From positions 1 through 14,200 of the forward strand of contig JAGWST010000070.1 of the NCBI GenBank assembly GCA_028869325.1: DNA of 14,200 bases, read 5' to 3'. A program made the translations under genes and the position numbers. Shown piece by piece: positions 8,302 to 13,361 of this stretch. Origin of the DNA: a bacterium. GTDB taxonomy: Bacteria > Vulcanimicrobiota > Vulcanimicrobiia > Vulcanimicrobiales > SCRA01. The notes beneath the pieces were generated by a model. That model was given only the letters and a program-made list of their open reading frames with translations. It was not told the origin of the DNA and searched no databases. Position 1 is the stretch's first letter. Each line of letters begins with the position of its first letter.

Positions 8302-8330
8302 ATCATAATCGAACATATGTTCGATTACAA
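8302..8330 (-). promoter_or_regulatory. SOS promoter of imuA-imuB-dnaE2
   Basis: Reading the minus strand, a -35 element TTGTAA (8330-8325), exactly 17 nt, then a -10 element TATGAT (8307-8302). Transcription should begin about 8292-8296, within 0-4 nt of the chosen imuA ATG at 8292, so the message would be leaderless or nearly so. The spacer is filled by the LexA palindrome. Element matches are 4/6 and 5/6 to the sigma-70 consensus. Prediction from sequence only. Confidence 0.75.
8306..8327. promoter_or_regulatory. LexA operator (SOS box)
   Basis: A perfect 22-bp palindrome whose core is CGAACATATGTTCG, matching the GAAC-N4-GTTC LexA box of Gram-positive and Chloroflexota-type repressors. 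It occupies the spacer between the -35 and -10 of the imuA promoter, so bound LexA would block RNA polymerase directly. Its position before a translesion-synthesis operon, the classic SOS target, supports the call. Confidence 0.93.
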
Positions 8331-8404
8331 GCGGTATTAAATACTTGACACACCAAATCACGCGGGCTAACGCTCGGAGGCCGTGACAGGGCGCCGGACG
8401 TGAA

Positions 8405-8428
8405 GAGGACCGACTACTGCCGGTCCTC
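8405..8428. terminator. Hairpin, possible terminator of the small minus-strand frame
   Basis: A perfect 8-bp stem GAGGACCG / CGGTCCTC with an 8-nt loop. The TAG ending the minus-strand frame (8416-8414) lies in the loop. There is no long U-run on either side; on the plus strand it is followed by gttcttgtgctt. It may terminate transcription entering from the right, or act only as an RNA 3' end structure. Confidence 0.45.
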
Positions 8429-8752
8429 GTTCTTGTGCTTGCGCTTCCCGTTCGGCCGCTTGGGCCTGGCGGCGTCAGCCTCTTCGGTCTCAGGCTTTGT
8501 GACAGCCAAAATCGCGGTTACGAAGTTCGCAAATGTCTTCGGAACCTAGGCACCTAGCTTCTGGTTTGGCCTCTCATCATGGTTTATTCTACCACTGGCA
8601 CCACGCGTGGCAGCGACCAGCGCCTGTAAGTGATACGACGGCGAGCCTGGCCGCACTGACCACCTCTTCTATGGTCTACCGAATGCGACGACTTCGCGCC
8701 CGGCGCCCGGCTCATGGACGTGGAAGCCGCCGACCACCGTTACTTCTCTCAT
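8414..8752 (-). pseudogene. Small gene remnant interrupted by two in-frame TAG codons
   Basis: One reading frame of 113 codons, including the last TAG, runs from ATG 8752 to TAG 8414. TAG codons at 8671-8669 and 8548-8546 split it into pieces of 27, 40 and 43 residues. The first piece begins MREVTVVGGFHVHEP and sits directly after a promoter-like element, suggesting a leaderless start. The last piece begins VPKTFANFVTAILAVTKPE and ends in a lysine/arginine-rich tail, a shape common in small proteins of mobile regions. Both internal TAGs could come from a TGG codon by one change. It may be a decaying gene, unrelated pieces that share a frame by chance, or a case of amber readthrough. I do not recognise the family. 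The rest of 8331-8413 shows nothing coding. Confidence 0.35.
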
Positions 8753-8758
8753 AGGGCA

Positions 8759-8788
8759 AGCATAGGGGACGGAGTCGCCACAACGCAA
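8759..8788 (-). promoter_or_regulatory. Predicted promoter of the small minus-strand frame
   Basis: On the minus strand, TTGCGT (8788-8783), an 18-nt spacer and TATGCT (8764-8759). The expected start point coincides with the A of ATG 8752, implying a leaderless transcript. The -35 is weak (3/6). It is divergent from the promoter of the DUF5343 gene about 20 bp away. Confidence 0.4.
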
Positions 8789-8810
8789 GTGCGATGACGC
8801 GATTCATCCA

Positions 8811-8839
8811 TTGACATGACACATAAAATTCAGTATGCT
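8811..8839 (+). promoter_or_regulatory. Promoter of the DUF5343-family gene
   Basis: A perfect -35 TTGACA (8811-8816), a 17-nt spacer and a -10 TATGCT (8834-8839, 4/6). Transcription would start near 8846, giving a short leader with GAGGAGG (8854-8860) 9 nt before ATG 8870. Both core elements are overlapped by the inverted repeat at 8814-8848. Confidence 0.75.
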
Positions 8840-8848
8840 GTGTCATGT
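8814..8848. promoter_or_regulatory. Inverted-repeat operator over the promoter
   Basis: A perfect 10+10 bp inverted repeat, ACATGACACA (8814-8823) and TGTGTCATGT (8839-8848), separated by 15 bp. The half-sites cover the end of the -35 and the start-point side of the -10. Centre-to-centre spacing is 25 bp, about two and a half helical turns. This looks like the site of a dimeric or cooperative repressor; the regulator is not identified in the window. Confidence 0.6.
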
Positions 8849-8869
8849 ACTACGAGGAGGCACACGGAC

Positions 8870-9571
8870 ATGGAATCCGATTTCGCGCCCTACGCCGCCC
8901 CGGAGAACGTACTTCGGGTTCTCGATAAGGTCCACAAGAATGGGCTCCGCGGAAAGATCGACGCGGATTTCATGGCCCAGCTCGGTATCGGAGAAGGGAT
9001 GATCCCGCGGACGCTGCGGGCGCTGGAGTTCCTCGGCCTGACCAAACCGGAGGATGAAGGGGTGGCGACGCCTCTGCTTGAGCAGTACATCGTTTCGGGC
9101 GAAGACGAAGCCAAGGCTTTGCTCCAAGAGTCGATTCGGAAGGCGTACGAGGTCATTTTCCGGGCCGTCGATCCAGAAGAAGACGACCGCGCAAAAGTGC
9201 ATACCGCGTTCAAGGTCATGAAGCCGCAGGGTCAGTGGGCGCGCATGGTAACGCTCTTCCTCGGGCTATGCCGCGCGGCTGGCATGGACGTAAAAGAGCC
9301 ACCGCTCAACCGGCCGGGGAAAGACGAAGCGGCCAACGACTCGCCGGTCCGTAAAGCCAAAGTCAAGACGAAGGAGAATCGGCCGCGGTCTTCGAGTCCG
9401 TCTACGCTTCTGTCTTTGCCCCCCGCCTCACCGCGGACGCTCGACCCCGCGTTGGTCGGGATCATCGGCAAGATAGCGGATTTGGAGACGGCGGACGACC
9501 TAGACGCGTGGATCGCTATGTTCCGCGCGGCCTTTGAGTTCGTCAAAAAGATTCCGCCGCGAAAGATGTGA
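8870..9571 (+). CDS. DUF5343-family protein
   Basis: A 233-aa protein. Residues about 8-130 resemble DUF5343: an opening APENVLRVLDKVHKNGLRGKI, a helix-turn-helix-like stretch with IGEGMIPRTLRALEFLGL (40-57), then a helical segment KALLQESIRKAYEVIF and a GQWARMVTLFLGLCRAAGM motif. A low-complexity basic/serine-proline linker (about 150-190) leads to a short helical tail ending VKKIPPRKM. No membrane segment or signal peptide. The biochemical role of the family is unknown; a winged-helix DNA-binding role is possible by shape. ATG 8870 has an ideal GAGGAGG site, while an earlier in-frame ATG at 8816 lies inside the promoter and is rejected. The gene is tightly controlled by appearance and stands alone, convergent with the NYN gene. 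Confidence 0.75.
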   Translation: MESDFAPYAAPENVLRVLDKVHKNGLRGKIDADFMAQLGIGEGMIPRTLRALEFLGLTKPEDEGVATPLLEQYIVSGEDEAKALLQESIRKAYEVIFRAVDPEEDDRAKVHTAFKVMKPQGQWARMVTLFLGLCRAAGMDVKEPPLNRPGKDEAANDSPVRKAKVKTKENRPRSSSPSTLLSLPPASPRTLDPALVGIIGKIADLETADDLDAWIAMFRAAFEFVKKIPPRKM

Positions 9572-9594
9572 GGGCCCGGGTGGGCCGGGCCCTC
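9570..9594 (+). terminator. Strong GC hairpin after the DUF5343 gene
   Basis: A perfect 10-bp stem GAGGGCCCGG / CCGGGCCCTC with the loop gtggg, starting inside the TGA stop codon. It is not followed by a U-run (gcgtctctgctcc), so it is either a U-poor terminator or an RNA-stabilising 3' hairpin. Confidence 0.6.
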
Positions 9595-9636
9595 GCGTCT
9601 CTGCTCCTAGCCCTCATGAAAGGAGGTGATGGACCC

Positions 9637-9738
9637 GTGGAAGTGATCAAGCCCCCGTGGTTGAGCCCGCTAGGAGGGTTCGAGGCCCCGTTTCCTGCCG
9701 TAAGGGTGGAGGCGGGGCCTAATCCTTGTATCACCTGA
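9637..9738 (+). CDS. Possible 33-aa peptide with a perfect ribosome site
   Basis: A GTG-started frame preceded by AAAGGAGGTGAT (9619-9630), a full complement of the 16S rRNA 3' end, 10 nt from GGAGG to the start. An in-frame ATG at 9616 would overlap that site. The peptide begins MEVIKPPWLSPLGGFEA and ends NPCIT. Residues 7-15 (PWLSPLGGF) fit the PxLxxxGxF part of the YxxPxLxxxGxFxxxT motif in many lasso-peptide leaders, but the tyrosine and threonine are absent and no modification enzymes are in the window. The frame also contains a hairpin (9683-9720), so the interval may instead be a noncoding structured element. I do not recognise a family. Confidence 0.3.
   Translation: MEVIKPPWLSPLGGFEAPFPAVRVEAGPNPCIT
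9683..9720. terminator. Hairpin between convergent genes
   Basis: A stem AGGCCCCG / CGGGGCCT (8 perfect pairs), extendable inward by about five more pairs including G-U pairs on the plus-strand RNA. It lies about 55 bp beyond the NYN stop when read on the minus strand and about 110 bp beyond the DUF5343 stop on the plus strand, so it could terminate either. No U-run is evident. Confidence 0.4.
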
Positions 9739-9773
9739 TGTGGAAATCGTCAACGCCTGTTGGCCAGCAGAGA

Positions 9774-10403
9774 TCATATACCGGCGAGCGGCGGGTTTCG
9801 ATATATGTCCGCGTGGTCTAACAGCGACGGCTTCGCTTTGTTTGCTAGGGAGATCAAGACAATTTGAAGCCCTTCGCGGCGCGCTAGCTTCATAGCTGGA
9901 ATGAAATCCGAATCGGCGGTTACAAGCGCGACCCGCTCGACCAGTCCATCAATCGCCAGAAGCGCAATATCGAGCCCGATCCGCATATCGACGCCCTTCT
10001 GCTGAAAATCCGGTTTGAAATCGGATGCGTTGAGGGTGTGCGAGCCATGGGGATTCTTTCTAAATTTGAATGCGATGTGCGGCTTAAGTTTCCAATCCCG
10101 GAACGATATTTCGCCGAGTCTAACAGCAACGTAGGGCCGTTTCGCGAGATAAGACAAGAACGAACGTTGATAGCCGTATTGCGGCGTCGCCGAGAAGTCG
10201 ACGGGGTTCCCCGCCAGATCGTCTCGCTTTTCAGAAAATGGGGCGCAGTCGTAATAAAAGATTCGATAGAGTTCTTCTTCGGCTGAATCAACGCAGGCGT
10301 GCGCAACCTGCACGATTCGCTCAGCTTGCTTACGCGGGTCCTTTACCGTCTTTATCTTCTTCTTGATGAATCCGCCGTCGATGAGAATAGCGATCTTCTT
10401 CAA
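9774..10403 (-). CDS. NYN-domain (LabA/PIN-like) nuclease
   Basis: A 209-aa NYN-domain protein. The acidic active-site residues of the PIN-like fold are visible: D9 in IAILIDGGF, D139 and D145 in QQKGVDMRIGLDI, and D164 and D166 in LVTADSDFIPAMKLA. NYN proteins are metal-dependent nucleases, mostly acting on RNA, and often occur in mobile or defence regions. The start is TTG 10403; a stop lies seven codons upstream and no ATG or GTG falls between. The Shine-Dalgarno is weak (GGGA). Base composition is visibly less GC-rich than the flanking repair genes, with AGA, ATA and TTA-type codons, suggesting horizontal transfer. It has its own predicted promoter and a hairpin in the leader. The substrate is not predictable here. 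Confidence 0.85.
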   Translation of the reverse strand: MKKIAILIDGGFIKKKIKTVKDPRKQAERIVQVAHACVDSAEEELYRIFYYDCAPFSEKRDDLAGNPVDFSATPQYGYQRSFLSYLAKRPYVAVRLGEISFRDWKLKPHIAFKFRKNPHGSHTLNASDFKPDFQQKGVDMRIGLDIALLAIDGLVERVALVTADSDFIPAMKLARREGLQIVLISLANKAKPSLLDHADIYRNPPLAGI

Positions 10404-10426
10404 AGCAGATGTCCCGCAAAGTTAGT

Positions 10427-10454
10427 GGCCCTCCACCCATAAGTGTGGAGGGCC
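10427..10454 (-). promoter_or_regulatory. Leader hairpin of the NYN gene
   Basis: A perfect 10-bp stem GGCCCTCCAC / GTGGAGGGCC with an 8-nt loop, ending about 24 nt before the TTG start. If the promoter at 10494-10522 is used, the hairpin lies inside the 5' leader. It could also be a terminator for transcription arriving from the toxin-immunity genes upstream, although no U-run follows. Confidence 0.5.
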
Positions 10455-10493
10455 CACATAGTTGCCGGCCTACCGGCTGTAGCGGATATGCAC

Positions 10494-10522
10494 ATTCTAG
10501 CAAGAAAGTCAAGCGGGATCAA
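10494..10522 (-). promoter_or_regulatory. Predicted promoter of the NYN gene
   Basis: On the minus strand, TTGATC (10522-10517, 4/6), exactly 17 nt, then TAGAAT (10499-10494, 5/6). The start point would be near 10487, giving a leader of about 84 nt that contains the 10427-10454 hairpin. Confidence 0.6.
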
Positions 10523-10545
10523 GAAGGATTTGTGAAGCTTTGGAC

Positions 10546-10680
10546 CTAATTTTCGGCGGTTTTCCCCTTGGGCTGTATGCCGACCAACCGCTTGTACGTT
10601 AACCGCTTGCCGTCGGCGCGCCCGGGTGCAATGTGATGGAGTCGAACACCTCGATCGGCGGCCCAACGCAGTTCTCGATC
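10546..10680 (-). pseudogene. Transposase-like gene scrap
   Basis: A start-less open stretch ending at TAG 10548-10546. Its opening, RELRWAADRGVRLHHIAPG, resembles the integrase-core segment of IS3-family transposases just before the PGKPxQN motif, but from there it diverges into ADGKRLTYKRLVGIQPKGK. It begins exactly where similarity between the decayed and intact immunity genes stops, so it marks the break point. The transposase reading is tentative; it may be the tail of another protein. Confidence 0.35.
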
Positions 10681-10879
10681 GAATGCTCATCTCGAATCCG
10701 TCGTGTTCAAGCAAGAAAGCGCGCAAATCCTTTGGCAGAGAGAGCGCGATCTCGGTTTCGCAGCGCTCAATCTGCACTTGCGTAGCTGCGGCATGAAACG
10801 AGATTTCTAGATCGAGTCCCGCCTGATTCAAGACGAGCCGCGCACGTTCGATGCCATCCTTCAGGTGAGTAGAAAACAT
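10678..10879 (-). pseudogene. Truncated SUKH (SMI1/KNR4) immunity gene
   Basis: From ATG 10879 the frame encodes a copy of the first 67 residues of the intact immunity protein at 11078-11653 (52 of 67 identical by eye), including RCETEIALSLPKDLRAFLLEHDG. After about residue 67 similarity ends abruptly and the transposase-like scrap begins. The frame stays open without family resemblance to about 10400. GAGGAGAGG precedes the start, and the gap to the decayed toxin stop is 23 bp, identical to the intact pair. The lost C-terminal two thirds make a functional immunity protein unlikely. Confidence 0.8.
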
Positions 10880-10902
10880 CGCGCCTCTCCTCATTCACGG
10901 CT

Positions 10903-11060
10903 TTAGTCGAATGGGTCAAATGGACATCGCGCAACGCCGTTACGGTGATAGCTACCGGCTGTCCATCATCGTGGTAGACATCGCTGTCGATATCGACCAG
11001 CTCGATCCACGGCGGCGGAGTTGGCGTATTGACCACGATCGGCGTTGGCGGCGCCGTGGG
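10903..11060 (-). pseudogene. Decayed toxin gene with its nuclease region deleted
   Basis: Two toxin-derived pieces are joined. The first (11060-10949) matches the intact toxin at 12567-12456 with 108 of 112 bases identical and encodes NTPTPPPWIELVDIDSDVYH and the DDGQP that follows. The second (about 10943-10903) encodes RCPFDPFD and TAA, matching the intact toxin's last residues RCPFDPLD. About 740 bp of the intact gene, including the whole HNH domain, has no counterpart, and the two pieces are in different frames. It begins only 17 bp after the intact immunity gene's stop. Not functional as a nuclease. Confidence 0.82.
10949..11060 (-). repeat. 112-bp direct repeat, copy 1
   Basis: Matches 12456-12567 in the same orientation, with equal length and four mismatches. 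The repeat encodes the segment between the proline-rich linker and the central domain of the toxin. It is far better conserved than the neighbouring immunity copies, which share about 78% of residues. Confidence 0.95.
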
Positions 11061-11077
11061 TCACTTTTCCATCGGCG

Positions 11078-11653
11078 CTAACAGTCGGTACCATCGGTCG
11101 CTTCCCACACTGGGGGCTCGCCGCTCCAATAGTAGATGTCGCCGCCCGCTATCAGGTTCGCGACGACCTTGTCCATGAAGTCCTCGAAGCCGCTGGCGAT
11201 CGGTTCGGAGTCCTGCCAGTCATAGGAGTACGTCGCCACGGCTTCGTACACGGACCACCCGGCGGCCGGACCCGGGACCATGATGCAATGAGCGTCAAAC
11301 AATGCCACGCATGCGATGAGTTTCGCCGCGCCGCGCGCCTGACTTGGCAGTATAACCGCCGAGGAACATTCGCGAATAAGGAACGTGGGGTCCGGAATCG
11401 CCGACGTCCCAAGAACGTTGAGAATCGCCCAAGTCAGGTTTTCGCTGCGCGAGCGGATACACAACCTCAGCCCATCGTGTTGAAGCAAGAATGCGCGCAA
11501 GTCCTGCGGCAGAGAGAGCGCGATCTCCGTCTCGCATCGCCCGATCTGCACAGGCGTAGCGGCAGCGTGAAAGGAGATATCGAGATCGAGCCCTGCCTGA
11601 TCCAAGACGCGCCGCGCCCGTTCGAAGCCGGCTTTCAACCGATAAGAAAACAT
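11078..11653 (-). CDS. SUKH-family (SMI1/KNR4) immunity protein
   Basis: A 191-aa protein with the SMI1/KNR4 pattern: an N-terminal helix, then VQIGRCETEIALSLPQDLRAFLLQHDG (about 35-61), the usual acidic-E / LPxDxRxFLxxHxG core, then beta-rich sequence and a late helix FEDFMDKVVANLIAGG (157-172). Proteins of this family neutralise polymorphic toxins, often nucleases, by direct binding. The HNH toxin gene ends 23 bp upstream on the same strand, which makes this its probable antidote. ATG 11653 has GAGGAAG at a good distance. No signal peptide, consistent with cytoplasmic protection. A truncated paralogue follows downstream. The family call is by pattern; specificity for this toxin is inferred from position. 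Confidence 0.85.
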   Translation of the reverse strand: MFSYRLKAGFERARRVLDQAGLDLDISFHAAATPVQIGRCETEIALSLPQDLRAFLLQHDGLRLCIRSRSENLTWAILNVLGTSAIPDPTFLIRECSSAVILPSQARGAAKLIACVALFDAHCIMVPGPAAGWSVYEAVATYSYDWQDSEPIASGFEDFMDKVVANLIAGGDIYYWSGEPPVWEATDGTDC

Positions 11654-11676
11654 CGTCGCTTCCTCGTCCGAGGCTC

Positions 11677-12897
11677 TCAGTCAAGTGGGTCAAACGGGCA
11701 CCGGCGCCTGGTACCTCGCATGCTCCCATCTAAGCTAAAGTAGCACCACCACTGCGAGAATCTGCGGTGCTCGCGATATGTGAGAAAGACCCCGTTCGCC
11801 GAAACGTTCCGCCCTCCCCAGGTGAGCGGCATGATATGGTGCGCTTCGTAAATATCCAGGTCTCCGGGGAGCGGGTAATGGTTTTCGACGTACCAACGCT
11901 GAACTACAGCGGCAAATTGTCGATTGCGTTTTGCGCAGCCAGGAACTCGTCCACCAAGGCCTCGGCATGCGATGAACGACGGCGGGGGTTCGGGAAACGG
12001 AATGGGTTGTCCCGTCGTAAAGCGTGGATCCCTCATCGTGGGATATCCCTGGGTGCGATCGTTCAAGGCGAACTTCCCTGCCTCCGCCTGATTCGACACA
12101 TCCTGCTCGCCTGCCCAAATACCGCTGTATTGAGCAGCAACGGTGATGCGTTGAGAGCGGCCGAGCGGTAAAGGGAAGCGGTGGAACCCGGTCGAGCAAG
12201 AGAAGGCTGCGCCGCCACGCGTCGGGTTGCAGGGCCACGTGGTGCTCTTGAATGCGCTATCTACCGGAACCGATGGCGTTTGAGCATCGTAAGAGGTGAA
12301 GTCGAATCGGACGCTCTGCACCCGCGCCGAAGGGTCTACGCACGAGACGTCGTTCCCATACTGCAACGTGCCATCCCCGTCGGCGTCGCGAATTTGTATG
12401 TGCCCCGTGCAGAACTGCATCAACTGCTGCGGCCTGATCGATGCCGGCTGAGATATAGCTGCCGGCTGTCCATCATCGTGGTAGACGTCGCTGTCGATAT
12501 CGACCAGCTCGATCCACGGCGGCGGAGTTGGCGTATTGACCACGACCGGCGTTGGCGGCGCGGTGGGACTAGGACAAGGCGGAGGAGTCGGCGGAGGCGC
12601 TCCTGCGCTCCCCATCGGCCTGCGTCCAGAAGGCAGCGATGCCGTGCGGGGCGCGGCAAGGCCCGAAGCAGGCGTCCGCGTGTAGCACGTGCCGTCGAAG
12701 ATCTCCACCGCAAAGTCTACCTTCTCGATGGAGTTGTCGTCGCCGGTCTCGCTGAGCTGCCCGTGTACGTCATACTCGGTTAGCAGAGACCCCGGTCCCC
12801 GCGCCGCCGCCGGAGACGTGCCACGGCGCAGGGGCGCTACGGCGATGAGTCCAACGCTCTTCGGCAACGCCGCCGAAAGGGCGTGAGAACGTGGCAC
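11677..12897 (-). CDS. HNH-nuclease polymorphic toxin
   Basis: About 406 aa from GTG 12897. Layout: an uncharacterised N-terminal stretch (to about 99), a proline/threonine-rich linker (about 100-127), the repeated WIELVDIDSDVYHDDGQP segment (128-145), a cysteine-containing, probably beta-rich middle with DADGDG (about 160-266), and a C-terminal HNH domain, YEAHHIMPLTWGGRNVSANG then H377. Predicted catalytic/metal residues are H353, H354, N368 and H377. Such HNH tips cleave DNA in rivals and are paired with SUKH immunity proteins, as here. No signal peptide, Rhs repeats or secretion domain is visible. The start is uncertain: GTG 12897 overlaps the osmC start by 7 bp and neither it nor TTG 12867 has a ribosome site, so the original N-terminus may be lost. 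Confidence 0.78.
   Translation of the reverse strand: MPRSHALSAALPKSVGLIAVAPLRRGTSPAAARGPGSLLTEYDVHGQLSETGDDNSIEKVDFAVEIFDGTCYTRTPASGLAAPRTASLPSGRRPMGSAGAPPPTPPPCPSPTAPPTPVVVNTPTPPPWIELVDIDSDVYHDDGQPAAISQPASIRPQQLMQFCTGHIQIRDADGDGTLQYGNDVSCVDPSARVQSVRFDFTSYDAQTPSVPVDSAFKSTTWPCNPTRGGAAFSCSTGFHRFPLPLGRSQRITVAAQYSGIWAGEQDVSNQAEAGKFALNDRTQGYPTMRDPRFTTGQPIPFPEPPPSFIACRGLGGRVPGCAKRNRQFAAVVQRWYVENHYPLPGDLDIYEAHHIMPLTWGGRNVSANGVFLTYREHRRFSQWWCYFSLDGSMRGTRRRCPFDPLD
12456..12567 (-). repeat. 112-bp direct repeat, copy 2 (inside the intact toxin gene)
   Basis: Partner of 10949-11060 (108/112 identical). It lies at the border between the proline-rich linker and the toxin's central domain, the kind of place where toxin tips are exchanged by recombination. 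Confidence 0.95.
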
Positions 12898-13361
12898 GTG
12901 AGCATCACTACGGTGTGACGGTGGAGTGGACGGGGAATACGGGCACGGGCACTTCCTCGTACCAGGCATACGAGCGGCAGCACGAGATCACGGTGGCGGG
13001 TAAGCCGCCGATTTCTGGCTCCTCGGACCCCAACTTTCGCGGCGACGCGCAGCGCTACAACCCGGAGGAGATGCTGGTCGCCTCGCTCTCGGCCTGTCAC
13101 ATGCTCTGGTATCTCCACCTGTGCAGCGAGGCGAAGATCGTCGTCGTCGGCTATGTTGACCGCGCCGAAGGCGTCATGGCCGAAACGGCTGGCGGCGGCG
13201 GACGCTTCGAGCGCGTCACGCTGTATCCTCAGGTGAGGCTGCAGGCCGGCGCCGACGTAGAGTTGGCGCGCCGCTTGCACCACAGCGCGCACGCGAGGTG
13301 CTTCATCGCCAACTCCGTAAACTTTCCCGTGGCCTGCGAGCCGACTATCCTCACGGCATGA
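12891..13361 (+). CDS. OsmC-family peroxidase-like protein
   Basis: A 156-aa OsmC/Ohr-superfamily protein. The two redox cysteines of the family are in place: C69 in SLSACHMLWYLHLC and C137 in HHSAHARCFIANSV, 68 residues apart as in OsmC. The N-terminus (HHYGVTVEWTGN) and the FRGDAQRYNPEEMLVASL approach to the first cysteine are also typical. These enzymes reduce organic or fatty-acid hydroperoxides in the cytoplasm using dithiols. It belongs to the OsmC-related branch rather than clear Ohr; an extra C78 and C148 are present. GTG 12891 has AAAGGG (12876-12881) 9 nt upstream. It diverges from the toxin gene and its end overlaps the CoA-transferase gene by 11 bp, tail to tail. Confidence 0.9.
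   Translation: MAREHHYGVTVEWTGNTGTGTSSYQAYERQHEITVAGKPPISGSSDPNFRGDAQRYNPEEMLVASLSACHMLWYLHLCSEAKIVVVGYVDRAEGVMAETAGGGGRFERVTLYPQVRLQAGADVELARRLHHSAHARCFIANSVNFPVACEPTILTA

Noticed and set aside
6003-8348. A 781-codon open frame on the plus strand opposite imuB and imuA
   Set aside because: Composition is extreme in arginine and alanine with no recognisable motif; the minus-strand genes explain the region.
8293-8361. Longer imuA forms starting at 8316 or 8361
   Set aside because: These starts lie inside or upstream of the promoter and LexA operator, so the promoter's own transcript could not include them.
8345-8373. TTGACA at 8345 as a plus-strand promoter
   Set aside because: At the right spacing the -10 would be TAACGC, a very poor match, and no plus-strand gene follows nearby.
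8533-8754. A 73-codon plus-strand frame before the DUF5343 gene
   Set aside because: No ribosome site or promoter, and low-complexity arginine-rich translation; the minus-strand frame has better start signals.
9619-9632. Similarity to the 3' end of 16S rRNA on the minus strand (ATCACCTCCTTT)
   Set aside because: Only about 12 bases match and no other rRNA sequence is present; it is better read as a plus-strand ribosome-binding site.
12181-12783. A 200-codon plus-strand frame opposite the toxin gene
   Set aside because: It is antisense to the toxin, which has a recognisable HNH end and an immunity gene; the plus-strand translation is basic and featureless.
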